64,000 nt of DNA. It comes from Ignavibacteriales bacterium (GTDB lineage: Bacteria; Bacteroidota; Ignavibacteria; Ignavibacteriales; Ignavibacteriaceae). Where the stretch lies: positions 744,001 to 808,000 of the forward strand of contig CP065001.1 in NCBI GenBank assembly GCA_016700155.1, written 5' to 3'. The notes beneath the pieces are model-generated. The model was given only the letters and a program-made list of their open reading frames with translations, was not told the DNA's origin and searched no databases. Shown piece by piece: positions 18,479 to 26,668 of this stretch. Numbering within the stretch: position 1 is the stretch's first letter; the number at the start of each line of letters is the position of its first letter. The translations under genes were made by a program, and so were the position numbers.

Positions 18479-19390
18479 TTAAATTTTAAAAGCATTTGTA
18501 TCGACCCATTCACTCTTAATAATACACCACCAATCTTCGGCAAGATCTGAAAGGATATATTCATACGGCAGCCACCCGTATCCGTTTTCACCCCAGGATT
18601 CTCCCCAGGAATTTCTTATTTGCAATGCGCCGGTGGTTTCCTTAGCTGAAAAAGTATTTTTTATTTTCAGTTTATCGTCGTAACCGATTGCGACAATCGC
18701 GTGACCACCGCTGATCCTATCTGTTTTTGCCGGGAAAGGTATGAGACCGGTATTATTTGCCTGCGAGATTGAGTTAAAGACAGTGAACCCAAACATTGAT
18801 GGAAGTCCCGCCGCTAAATGTTTTTTTATATTGGTGAGAAGTACATCCTTTGAAATTCCGGGAGAGTCTAAACGATAGTAACTGATTGCCTGATAGTTCT
18901 GTGCATATGCATAACAAAATGCGGAAGGTTCAAGATCAAAATCAGCAACATTATATTGCCAGTATTCTTCAGGGGGAACACCAAACAAAACCAATGCGCC
19001 CATAGTGTTTCTTAAAAATGCGCCAGTATCACCGATCCAATTGAGTAAATTCCTCGTGGTTTTATAAAGAAATAATCTCGATGCGTCAATGTGTTTACCG
19101 AAAGCCCTTTTCTCAAAGTATTCAACAAGTCCAACTCCGGCGTGTGCAGTACAGGAGCCGATTGATTCCTGATCTTCTATCGGTGAACACCATTCTTTTA
19201 AACTTACTTTTAAAGGGAGTGATTTAGCTGCTTTGGTAACTCCGATGGCACCAAGCATTTTACTGATTGACTTTTCCTCCCCAAACTTTTTTACCCGCTC
19301 GGATAAGGTATCCTGATTTACAGTGTAATCCCTAAAATCCGGATAGTCGGGCAGCCAGCCCATGCTTAATGATTTTAAATTGCGATCCAT
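18479..19390 (-). CDS. C1A (papain-like) cysteine protease
   Basis: 303 residues without signal peptide. Oxyanion Gln74 and catalytic Cys80 are in EDQESIGSCTAHA; the catalytic His is in ISGGHAIVAIGYD and the Asn in QIRNSWGESWGENGYGW. The N-terminus (MGWLPDYPDFRDYTV) is a short pro-region typical of bacterial cytosolic C1 enzymes. A strong Shine-Dalgarno (AAGGAGG) precedes the ATG. First of four tightly spaced genes with pYEATS, caspase-like and nuclease; two proteases of different clans in one operon is a hallmark of predicted conflict loci. Confidence 0.93.
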   Translation of the reverse strand: MDRNLKSLSMGWLPDYPDFRDYTVNQDTLSERVKKFGEEKSISKMLGAIGVTKAAKSLPLKVSLKEWCSPIEDQESIGSCTAHAGVGLVEYFEKRAFGKHIDASRLFLYKTTRNLLNWIGDTGAFLRNTMGALVLFGVPPEEYWQYNVADFDLEPSAFCYAYAQNYQAISYYRLDSPGISKDVLLTNIKKHLAAGLPSMFGFTVFNSISQANNTGLIPFPAKTDRISGGHAIVAIGYDDKLKIKNTFSAKETTGALQIRNSWGESWGENGYGWLPYEYILSDLAEDWWCIIKSEWVDTNAFKI

Positions 19391-19531
19391 ATCTTTACCT
19401 CCTTTCGCTTTAGCAGTAAAGCGATTTGTTATGATTGTTAAAAAACAATTAGAACATTTTCCGGAAAAGACTATGAATAAATCAGATTGATATATGTGGA
19501 GATATCTGACTGAAGGAAATTTATCAGAACA

Positions 19532-19759
19532 CTACTTCTTTTTAATCACCTCAATAAAAACACCGAAACAAAAACTACAGACAGTATAGTTTTTAATTTT
19601 TGATTCATAGAAATAACGGAATGCTTCATCGTTTCCGTTATCAATGATATCGTCTACTTTGCACTGAGGCTTTTCATTATCCAGGTCGTGAACTTCCTTT
19701 GTCAGTTTGTTCCCGACGTACCTCTCACCATTTGTATGGCTTTTATAGCGCCTCATCAA
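19532..19759 (-). CDS. Small protein with paired cysteines, conflict-operon accessory
   Basis: 75 residues: YVGNKLTKEVHDLDNEKPQC near the N-terminus and YTVCSFCFGVF near the C-terminus. I recall similar short proteins (YVGNxxTKEVHDLxNEKxxC ... NCxYC) but no named function. The Cys at about 33 with CSFC could bind zinc. It lies 141 bp upstream of the C1 protease gene and 58 bp downstream of the DUF3892-like gene, all on the minus strand. Confidence 0.7.
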   Translation of the reverse strand: MMRRYKSHTNGERYVGNKLTKEVHDLDNEKPQCKVDDIIDNGNDEAFRYFYESKIKNYTVCSFCFGVFIEVIKKK

Positions 19760-19817
19760 TATTTGTACTCCTTGTAAATCGGGTTAACAGTTGTGCTGCC
19801 CGATTTCCCCCAGCCCC

Positions 19818-20078
19818 TCAACAATCGGGAAGATCATCCAGATTGTTTTTTGTCGTTCTGTCCGGATCTGTCCGCAAGTATTTCCCGCCATTACCCTTTA
19901 TTACTTTAATATACACTTGCTGGTTCTCTACAATTACATAATAATCATATAGCTTCATTTCTAAATCATTGATCACTTCGGAAGCAATTCTTGGTGACCA
20001 CCATTCCCCGTTATTACATAAAGCCAGGATATTTCCTGAACTATCCTTACTGCTGCTTGTCACTTTTCTCTCTACCAT
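19818..20078 (-). CDS. DUF3892-like small protein
   Basis: 86 residues. The pattern matches DUF3892: an N-terminal VTSSSKDSSGNILALCN strand pair, WWSPRIASEVINDLE helix, YYVIVENQQVYIKV, and the signature end KYLRTDPDRTTKNNL then LPDC. DUF3892 proteins are small, of unknown function, and occur near protease and nuclease genes. Here it heads the minus-strand operon and faces the two-component system across a 196-bp divergent promoter region. Confidence 0.78.
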   Translation of the reverse strand: MVERKVTSSSKDSSGNILALCNNGEWWSPRIASEVINDLEMKLYDYYVIVENQQVYIKVIKGNGGKYLRTDPDRTTKNNLDDLPDC

Positions 20079-20136
20079 ACTTTTTCTACCGGATTTTTTT
20101 CATTCCAAATGTCATATCATTTTTTGAAAATAGAAA

Positions 20137-20184
20137 TACGTACTTATACTGATTTTTCAACTATGAATACGTATATATACTGAT
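20137..20184 (+). promoter_or_regulatory. Two direct repeats TACGTA...ACTGAT before the two-component genes
   Basis: TACGTACTTATACTGAT (20137-20153) and TACGTATATATACTGAT (20168-20184) match at 15 of 17 positions and start 31 bp apart, close to three turns of DNA, so two proteins would bind on the same face. They lie 91 bp before the kinase start in the divergent region shared with the minus-strand operon. A TACTTTTG at 20212-20219 resembles a Bacteroidota-type -7 box (TAnnTTTG). The repeats resemble the sites ahead of the secretion and RHS units. Confidence 0.65.
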
Positions 20185-20274
20185 GACAGAGTGAAAATTT
20201 TATGGTATTATTACTTTTGTAAATGGGTGAGTTAATGATGGACATAAAATTTATTCATTTAATAATGTGTTATA

Positions 20275-21399
20275 ATGGATAGCACGTCTTCAAAGTTCTT
20301 CGAGATACTTTCAAGCTGGTCAAGCCCGGTATTTATTCTGGTCATTATAGCTTTAGTTGTAATCGCTTTGATTTATTACCTGAACAGATATGTTGTTAAA
20401 CCAACAGAAGAAAAGCATCTTATAGAAAAACAGGAGATTGAATTAAAGAACAGCCAGTTGATGGCATTATTTGCCACACTTGATCCGGATCCAATAATTA
20501 GAATCAATGCAGATGGAGAAATATTATTCTTTAACAATGCAGCATCAAAAATTCTGAATGTCAAAACAGGGGAACTGATCACGAATCATTTTACTAATAT
20601 CAAGGAAATCAAATCCAAAATTGAAAACAATCTTGTTTTAGCTATTCCCGTTCAAATAAATGATATTCATTTTGACGGACTTATGGTTGGAAATTCAGAT
20701 CTGAATATTGCTCAGATATACCTTCGTGATATCTCTACAATTAAATCCCTCGAAATAAAATTAAAACAATTATCTCAGTATTTACAAAATCAGATTGATG
20801 AGGAAAGATACCGGATTGCAAATGAGCTTCACGATGGGGTTGTTCAGGAACTTTATTTAATTAGAATGGGAATGAATAAAATAGAGGAAGAAAACCGTCT
20901 TGATCAGGATACTCATATGACGTCCGTTAAGTTACAGTTAAAATCTTTAAGTGATGAACTAAGAAGAATCATTTACGATCTTAAGCCCAAAGTACTTGAT
21001 GAAATGGGATTGGAACCTGCTCTGAATACTTTGTGCAATAATGTAAGCGCTGAAAGCGGAATTGCCGGGAGTATACAATTGATAGGATTCACAGGAAGGT
21101 TAAATAAAAAACACGAATTATTTTTTTACAGGATAATACAGGAAGGATTGAGTAATATTATTAAGCATTCAGGTGCCAGTGAATTCAGTGTCTTTATGGT
21201 AAAGAATGATTCATCAATAAAAGCAATCATTACAGATAACGGGTGCGGATTAAAAGAAAAACACTCTGACGATAACACCAAGCACTTCGGGCTAATGAAT
21301 ATAAGGGAAAGAACCGAGGGCTTGGGAGGAACATTAAAAATTAACTCGAACACTAATGAAGGTGTTACACTTATTGCCGAGATACCATATAACTCTTAA
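20275..21399 (+). CDS. Membrane sensor histidine kinase, HisKA_3 (NarX/LiaS-like)
   Basis: 374 residues. One membrane segment (about 16-36, VFILVIIALVVIALIYYLNRY), then a short PAS-like domain (45-155, DPDPIIRINADGEILFFNNA). The HisKA_3 box RYRIANELHDGVVQELY places the phospho-acceptor at His186. The HATPase domain has the N-box region (EGLSNIIKHSGASEF), DNGCGL and GLMNIRERTEGLGG. It has almost no periplasmic part, so the signal is probably cytoplasmic or in the membrane. Six bp before the NarL-type regulator gene, certainly its partner. Confidence 0.93.
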   Translation: MDSTSSKFFEILSSWSSPVFILVIIALVVIALIYYLNRYVVKPTEEKHLIEKQEIELKNSQLMALFATLDPDPIIRINADGEILFFNNAASKILNVKTGELITNHFTNIKEIKSKIENNLVLAIPVQINDIHFDGLMVGNSDLNIAQIYLRDISTIKSLEIKLKQLSQYLQNQIDEERYRIANELHDGVVQELYLIRMGMNKIEEENRLDQDTHMTSVKLQLKSLSDELRRIIYDLKPKVLDEMGLEPALNTLCNNVSAESGIAGSIQLIGFTGRLNKKHELFFYRIIQEGLSNIIKHSGASEFSVFMVKNDSSIKAIITDNGCGLKEKHSDDNTKHFGLMNIRERTEGLGGTLKINSNTNEGVTLIAEIPYNS

Positions 21400-21404
21400 T
21401 ATTT

Positions 21405-22079
21405 ATGAAAAAAAATTCTATTAAACTATTAATTGCAGATGATCACGAACTATTCAGAAAAGGAATTATCAGTCTTCTTTTAGGCGAGGAACGGATTAAC
21501 ATAATAGGGGAAGCTAATAATGGGAAAGATCTCATATATAAAACCCTGTTGCTAAAACCCGATTTGATAATTACCGACATCGCAATGCCAGAACTATCAG
21601 GACTTGAAGCCGTAAAATTATTGCGTCAGCAAAACCAGGCAACAAAGATTATTTTTCTTACAATGTACAGCGGGGAGGATTATATCTATCACTGCTACAA
21701 ATCAGGTGGGGATAGTCTGATCAACAAAGATATTTCCAAGACTGAACTTCTTCAAACTATTGAACTGGTTTGTGAGGGTGGAAAATATTTTGGGAGTAAT
21801 TACTCCGGAGCTAAACTAGATGAGTTCATAACAAATTATGAGCAAGAACCTGCGAATGAAATCACGGCTGATCTGAATGAAATATCACCAAAGGAGGCCG
21901 ATATACTTTTCCTGATCGCTGAAGGGCTAACGAGTAATGAAATAGCAGAGAGAATGTATATTTCAAAAAGAACCGTTGACACTCACCGGATCCATCTTAT
22001 GCAGAAATTAAATCTTAAATCATTTCCTCAGCTGATGAAGTTTGCTATAAATTTTACAACAGATAATAAACGAAAATAA
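21405..22079 (+). CDS. NarL/FixJ-family response regulator
   Basis: 224 residues. A canonical receiver has Asp12/Asp13 (LLIADDHELFRKG), Asp58 (IITDIAMPELSG), Thr in FLTMYSG and Lys in LINKD. A LuxR-type helix-turn-helix follows at about 160-220 (SPKEADILFLIAEG, then SNEIAERMYISKRTVDTHR). It should bind DNA as a dimer when phosphorylated by the adjacent kinase. Repeats in its own operon's upstream region and similar elements before the T2SS and RHS units make it the best candidate regulator of the whole region; that link is inference. Confidence 0.93.
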   Translation: MKKNSIKLLIADDHELFRKGIISLLLGEERINIIGEANNGKDLIYKTLLLKPDLIITDIAMPELSGLEAVKLLRQQNQATKIIFLTMYSGEDYIYHCYKSGGDSLINKDISKTELLQTIELVCEGGKYFGSNYSGAKLDEFITNYEQEPANEITADLNEISPKEADILFLIAEGLTSNEIAERMYISKRTVDTHRIHLMQKLNLKSFPQLMKFAINFTTDNKRK

Positions 22080-22186
22080 TATTCTCTTCGATAACAGGCT
22101 ATCAGTATAATTACTTACTTTATCTGAAATTCTAAGACAAAAAAGTCGAATTGCTTCATTATTCTCATTTTTCACTAATTTTAAAA

Positions 22187-22213
22187 TACGTATATATACG
22201 TATATACTATCAG
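22187..22213 (+). promoter_or_regulatory. TACGTATATATACGTA site before the exported-protein pair
   Basis: TACGTATATATAC (22187-22199) overlaps a second copy TACGTATATACTATCAG (22197-22213). Both resemble the 17-bp repeats at 20137 and 20168 but the ACTGAT half is altered. It lies 52 bp before the ATG at 22265, a position suited to transcription control. Confidence 0.5.
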
Positions 22214-22264
22214 TTGTCAGATGAATAATTTTCTCTGAATTTTTTATAAGAATAAGGAGAAAAG

Positions 22265-22690
22265 ATGTTCAAAGTTTTAGTGTCAGTTGTGATGTTTTTA
22301 TTATTTAACATTGCAACTTTATCACAGGGGAAGATCATTTCAAAAGAAAAAGCAGATGAATTGTTCGGGCAGGTATTAGTATCAATTCAAATACCGTCAA
22401 CCGAATTAAATGCTTTTGCAACCCAATCATCAGATGTTTTAATGTTTAAAATTCTGAATAATGAATTGTATATTTTAGATAATAAAAGAAAAACTTTAAA
22501 ACCATTAGGTGTTACAGTTAACAGTACAGACACTTTTTCAGTTTATTCAGTTGAAATTGTTAAAAAATTATTAATAGATGGAAACAGTACAATTACTTAT
22601 ATTGAAAAAAGAAATGAAGTTTTAACAATGACAAATGGAATCTTTACTTTGGAATACTCTGCTGATTGCCCACCATTTTGTACTGATTAA
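22265..22690 (+). CDS. Small exported protein of unknown function
   Basis: 141 residues. A signal peptide (MFKVLVSVVMFLLFNIATLSQ) precedes a ~120-residue mature domain, and the C-terminus carries a CPPFC pair that could form a disulfide. Preceded by AAGGAG. Its stop overlaps the start of the next gene (TAATG), so the two are coupled. No family recognised. The TACGTA-type site upstream suggests common control with the two-component operon. Confidence 0.65.
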   Translation: MFKVLVSVVMFLLFNIATLSQGKIISKEKADELFGQVLVSIQIPSTELNAFATQSSDVLMFKILNNELYILDNKRKTLKPLGVTVNSTDTFSVYSVEIVKKLLIDGNSTITYIEKRNEVLTMTNGIFTLEYSADCPPFCTD

Positions 22691-23250
22691 TGGAATTTTT
22701 AGAAATAATTATCTATTCAAATTTAGTAACCTGGTTTTTAGTGCCTATTAGGCAATACCGAACCAGGTTTTTTACTTTCTTTTTTGTTCTAGCATTATTT
22801 GATCCGATTGCAATAATCGCATTTTATATAGCCTCAATCAATATTCAACAAGTTTATATAGTTGGGACAATAATAATTTTTTATGTTGTGTTGTTTGATA
22901 TTAGAAATGAAATAAAAATAGGTGCAATAACACTGTTAGTGCTGGCAAGTATATTTGTAGTTTTTTTTTCACAAATAAATGTCAGAGTAATTCATTTATT
23001 AGTTCATATAATTATACTTATTCAATTCTTAAAATTTTTAATTAAATATTTTAGTGCAAAAAGACGCATATTATTATTTCATATTGTGTTGATCGTTTAT
23101 GAAGCGTCTATTCTTATAAAATATTTTATTATTATAACCGAAGCGGAAATCGGGCCGGTTTATTTTTATACCACTACTTTAATTCAGATTTTTATCGGAA
23201 TTTTTTTTCTTTTCGTCAATGAGAAAAATAGTACTTCTATAAAAGTTTGA
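22690..23250 (+). CDS. Integral membrane protein of unknown function
   Basis: 186 residues, five to six predicted hydrophobic segments (for example FFVLALFDPIAIIAFYI and LLVHIIILIQFLKFLI) and very few polar stretches. No family recognised. Coupled to the exported protein upstream; together they may be a small sensor or envelope pair under the same control as the two-component system. Confidence 0.65.
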   Translation: MEFLEIIIYSNLVTWFLVPIRQYRTRFFTFFFVLALFDPIAIIAFYIASINIQQVYIVGTIIIFYVVLFDIRNEIKIGAITLLVLASIFVVFFSQINVRVIHLLVHIIILIQFLKFLIKYFSAKRRILLFHIVLIVYEASILIKYFIIITEAEIGPVYFYTTTLIQIFIGIFFLFVNEKNSTSIKV

Positions 23251-23284
23251 ATTTTTAGAGTAAATAATATTCCCATTTTAAAAA

Positions 23285-23311
23285 TTAGTATATATACGTA
23301 TTTACATTAAG
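23285..23311. promoter_or_regulatory. TACGTA-type site in reverse orientation
   Basis: TTAGTATATATACGTA (23285-23300) is the reverse complement of TACGTATATATACTAA, close to the 17-bp repeat at 20168. It lies 35 bp after the membrane-protein gene and about 210 bp before the decayed gene at 23509, for which it may have served as control site. Confidence 0.4.
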
Positions 23312-23508
23312 TCCAACTTGTTGTAGGTTAGAATAGTATTGAAATTATTGGGCTAATAAAGACGGGGTCACAAAATTGAGAGCACAATGTTCAGAGTTCC
23401 GAGATAAATTAAAAGCTGAATTGTTGCATCATAGGCAGATTTTAATTTATGAATTGATCATTTCTAAAAACTACTATTTATTACTTCCAAAAAATTTTAG
23501 GCTAAAAA

Positions 23509-24110
23509 ATGATAAAAAGAACTAGATGCAGAATGAGTTTTATAAATTTGACTATTATTATTCTATTTATTCCATTTGGATATGCTTGCAAGGATGAAGC
23601 AATTCCGTCACATCCGGAATCAGTACTTACTCTTTCACTTGAAGATGTAAGTTGCGTAGAAGCGTGGTGAACACTATCGACGACCAATCTCCAACTTCCA
23701 ACTAAATTGAGTTTATTAAAGGATGACAACATCATTAAAACAATAAGGTTGCTATCAACAGACACATTGTTTTATATTGATTCACTGCTTCTAAATCAAT
23801 CATATAAGTTCCAAACGGCCATTTAGTCATTCAATCAATCAGGCAACGAAGTTAGTGTAATAACGTTTGACACCATAGCAACAACTTTACTTTTGAAATG
23901 TAGGAGTTTGGAACAATAGACAGTAATGTGCTCTATAATGTTGCTCTATAAATGAAAATACTATTTGGGCTGTTGGTAAAATATTGATCGCAGATACGAG
24001 CTAATGTGGTTAAATGATTTATAGTGGTGTGTATTGGGATGGGAATGAATGGGGCCTGAAACGAATAGTGTTTTATACATTTTGTGGACAGCAACATCAC
24101 TACCCTTAGA
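23509..24110 (+). pseudogene. Decayed exported protein with FNIII-like start
   Basis: ATG at 23509 opens a signal/lipobox-like start (IILFIPFGYACKDEA) and a stretch resembling FNIII (HPESVLTLSLEDVSCVEAW), then TGA; the same frame goes on as TLSTTNLQLPTKLSLLKDDN and YIDSLLLNQSYKFQ to another stop. After frameshifts, pieces like FGTIDSNVLYNVAL, NENTIWAVGKI and YSGVYWDGNEWGLKRI appear, the pattern of exported beta-propeller-type proteins common in this group. At least two stops and several frameshifts; it is dead. It fills most of the 1,050-bp gap before the secretion genes. Confidence 0.65.
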
Positions 24111-24218
24111 AACAAACAAAAGGTAGTCTATATAAGTAAATGAATTACTCTGCCTTTTTATTTGCCTAATAAAACATTGCATCTTAATGAAAGATGTAAC
24201 ACCAAAATTATGAAGAAC

Positions 24219-24258
24219 TACGTACTTCTACTGACATACTTTCAGTAGTTCTACTGAT
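24219..24258 (+). promoter_or_regulatory. Double element before the pseudopilin genes
   Basis: TACGTACTTCTACTGAC (24219-24235) and TCAGTAGTTCTACTGAT (24242-24258), 23 bp apart; the second is a perfect 7-bp dyad TCAGTAG-TT-CTACTGA. It is a variant of the inverted repeat before RHS1, gspF and RHS2 and of the direct repeats at 20137/20168, so it links the two site types. It ends 45 bp before the GTG of the pseudopilin gene. Confidence 0.65.
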
Positions 24259-24303
24259 TTTTTCAGTTTCTTTTCGAATTAATTTACCGAAAAAGATTGT
24301 ATA

Positions 24304-25647
24304 GTGAATTTTCGATCTGATTCAGGTTATGCCTTACCCTCTGTGCTATTAATAAGTTTACTTATTACCAGCATAATTTTATCACTTCTTGCAATTTTAT
24401 ACTTTTCCGCAAAAGGAACTAACCGAATACTCGAAAAGAAAAAACTTAAACTTGCCTGCTTTTCTGCAGTTCAAATGGTACTTGCAGACTCTTCATTTCT
24501 GACAACAGATAGTCTCCTTATTGAATCAAATTCTATAGAAGTCTCGCTTCAGATTCGCAACTACGGATTTTATAAAGAAATCACAACCAAAGCCAATGGA
24601 CTAAATGATTCAATAAATCTACGATACACTATCGGTTTAGCACCATCAAGAGAAGATTTGTTTAACTATGCTATCGTTTTCACTCGTCCAAATCTACGGG
24701 CAACTGTGGCAGGTGATACAAAAATTAAAGGAAATATTCTATCAACCACCGACCGTATAACAATTGGAAACATATTCGGACTCCATCAGGCTTCAGAAAA
24801 TTACTTAGAAGGAGCAATCAAAGTTGACAAAAAACTAAAAGCACAAATTATTCCTGACAGTCTATTCGATAATATAAAAAATTTAGGATTAAGTGGTTCT
24901 CAGTTTTTTCATAATCAAGCAGACTATTTACTTGATGAATTTAGTTTTGAAACAATATTACCAGAAGTAAATAATTACATGGAAATGAACTTAATCGTAA
25001 ATGGAAAGATAAAGACTAGTGATCAGCGATCAAGGAACATACGGGCGCCAGGAATTATTGAATTCTCTAAAGGTACAGTGAGTAAGGAAAGACTTGAACT
25101 ATTTTCTGATTCCTTGATTGTCATTAACCCAAATTGCCTGGTTGAGAATGCACTGCTGTACTGTGACGGGCCGATCATAGTTAAAGGTAAATCACATTTT
25201 AAAAATGTTCAATTGTTCTCGAGAGATAGCATATTCATCAATAAAAGCCAGTTTGATTATCCATCTACTGTTTGCCTTAATATTGATGATTCCCAAAATG
25301 AAAAAAAAGATAATGCTTTGGTAATTGAAGGGTCAGTAATAAATGGTAATGTAATTCTGATGACGAAGTCATCCGGTTTTATTAGTAATCGAACTAAAAT
25401 TAAAATTGATAAAAGCAGTAAAGTTCAAGGATTGGTTTACTGTGAGAATAACCTTGAACTAATGGGCGAAGTTATAGGAACTGTTATTACCTATAATCTC
25501 TGGTATTATAAAGAACCCTCTGAATATCTTAATTGGCTTATAAATACAAAAGTCGATCGAAATAATCTGGATGATTGGTTTCTTTTGCCAACGGTATTTG
25601 AAAATAATGGCAGACTTCAAATTCTGAGGGAAGAATGGATCTACTGA
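24304..25647 (+). CDS. GspK/PilX-like minor pseudopilin with large C-terminal domain
   Basis: 447 residues from a GTG. The N-terminus SDSGYALPSVLLISLLITSI is a class III prepilin-type signal and transmembrane helix, with cleavage expected after the Gly. The remainder is a long, beta-rich domain with repeated short hydrophobic runs (GNVILMTKSSGFISNRTKI) that look like stacked beta-helix turns. In T2SS the large minor pseudopilin GspK caps the pseudopilus tip, and this gene's place before two smaller pseudopilins fits that role. Overlaps the next gene by 13 bp. The K assignment is by position and size, not by close sequence match. Confidence 0.65.
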   Translation: MNFRSDSGYALPSVLLISLLITSIILSLLAILYFSAKGTNRILEKKKLKLACFSAVQMVLADSSFLTTDSLLIESNSIEVSLQIRNYGFYKEITTKANGLNDSINLRYTIGLAPSREDLFNYAIVFTRPNLRATVAGDTKIKGNILSTTDRITIGNIFGLHQASENYLEGAIKVDKKLKAQIIPDSLFDNIKNLGLSGSQFFHNQADYLLDEFSFETILPEVNNYMEMNLIVNGKIKTSDQRSRNIRAPGIIEFSKGTVSKERLELFSDSLIVINPNCLVENALLYCDGPIIVKGKSHFKNVQLFSRDSIFINKSQFDYPSTVCLNIDDSQNEKKDNALVIEGSVINGNVILMTKSSGFISNRTKIKIDKSSKVQGLVYCENNLELMGEVIGTVITYNLWYYKEPSEYLNWLINTKVDRNNLDDWFLLPTVFENNGRLQILREEWIY

Positions 25648-25976
25648 ATAATGAAAATGGATCAACGATTCTTGAAGCTTTGGTGGTGATTGTATTGATT
25701 GGGATTCTTGCAGTAATGACTACTTCTATATTTAACATTGTTTTAAACAACCCAGTCTCAATTAAACAAGAAGCTCTTAATTTCGCTTATCAAGAGATGA
25801 ACAGAGTGATTAGTCAATCAGCAATGACTGATAGTGTCTATACTAATGATAAAGGCAATATGATCGTACAAAGAAATATTACTGAGTTGGATAGTAATTT
25901 AATTGTTGAGATAAGTGTAAAGAAGAGTTATTCCGATTCGACAATAGTATCGCTCAAATCTGTATACAAAAAATGA
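25635..25976 (+). CDS. GspI/PilV-like minor pseudopilin
   Basis: 113 residues. Prepilin motif NENG-STILEALVVIVLIGIL with Glu at +5 after the expected cleavage Gly, followed by a hydrophobic helix and a short globular domain. Size and position between the K-like and J-like genes fit GspI. Overlaps its neighbours on both sides, so translation of the three is coupled. Confidence 0.75.
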   Translation: MDLLNNENGSTILEALVVIVLIGILAVMTTSIFNIVLNNPVSIKQEALNFAYQEMNRVISQSAMTDSVYTNDKGNMIVQRNITELDSNLIVEISVKKSYSDSTIVSLKSVYKK

Positions 25977-26512
25977 AATTCATAGTTGAAACTAAAGGGT
26001 TTACATTAATAGAAACACTTGTTGCGATAAACCTGTCATTTATAGGTCTCACATTTGTTGTTTCATTCTATCTATTTGTCCTTAAGTTTACGCAGACGAT
26101 TTCCGAGCATAATACTAATTTATTTATATATCAAAATTTCTTTTTTGAACTTGAAAAATGTATCGAATGTTCAGACGCTTTCAGAATCGAATCCCATCCA
26201 CAATATGCACTTCTAAGTACTACTAATTCAGATACCTTAATAATTTATAAAGACTCACTCATACTCAATGGTATTTTGAAACTCAGTGATATTGATGGAT
26301 GTATAGCGAGTATTTTTAATTACAATATCGATTCACCAATACAATTATCTGGTAACAATAGTAGTTATGAGTCTCATCATTTTACAGCTAGCTCGAAAGA
26401 AATAAGATCAATCCACTTCCAGATTAAAACCACTCAGCAATTCTTCAGTTACGAAATTTTCGTCAGGGCATTTTCAGCTAATCGATTTATTGATCTGGTG
26501 AAAGAAGAATAA
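25973..26512 (+). CDS. GspJ/PilW-like minor pseudopilin
   Basis: 179 residues. Prepilin motif KG-FTLIETLVAINLSF with Glu at +5, then a hydrophobic helix and a ~140-residue globular part. Overlaps the preceding gene by 4 bp (ATGA). Last of the K-I-J block; after 36 bp comes the inverted-repeat element of RHS1. Confidence 0.78.
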   Translation: MKFIVETKGFTLIETLVAINLSFIGLTFVVSFYLFVLKFTQTISEHNTNLFIYQNFFFELEKCIECSDAFRIESHPQYALLSTTNSDTLIIYKDSLILNGILKLSDIDGCIASIFNYNIDSPIQLSGNNSSYESHHFTASSKEIRSIHFQIKTTQQFFSYEIFVRAFSANRFIDLVKEE

Positions 26513-26548
26513 AGCAAAAATTCTTTTAAAATGAATCTATGCATGTCC

Positions 26549-26586
26549 GTAGAACTACGTAATAAAAATCGCGTAGTTCTACTGAT
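26549..26586 (+). promoter_or_regulatory. 11-bp inverted repeat element before RHS1
   Basis: GTAGAACTACG (26549-26559) and CGTAGTTCTAC (26572-26582) are perfect complements with a 12-bp spacer, followed by TGAT. It could fold, and Ts follow this copy, but the copies before gspF and RHS2 have no T tract, so a protein-binding site is more likely than a terminator. It ends 82 bp before the RHS1 ATG. Confidence 0.75.
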
Positions 26587-26668
26587 TTTCTTTTGTTTTT
26601 TTTAAAATACTTTACTTCCCAAAAATTTTCTCTTACTACTGTTTGAAATTTAACTATTGGGAGGCACT

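Noticed and set aside
22187..22213. TACGTATATATACGTATATAC as a simple TA-rich repeat without function
   Set aside because: Kept as a regulatory candidate because matching sites occur at set places before other units, but the evidence for this copy alone is weak.
23502..24182. Minus-strand open frames over 23502-23765 and 23933-24182 as genes
   Set aside because: The plus strand carries recognisable protein text of a decayed exported protein; the minus-strand translations have no gene-like features.
26549..26610. Inverted repeat plus T-rich stretch as a rho-independent terminator of the pseudopilin genes
   Set aside because: The other copies with identical arms (33823, 42610) have no T tract and sit at the same distance before start codons, so a shared regulatory site explains all copies better.
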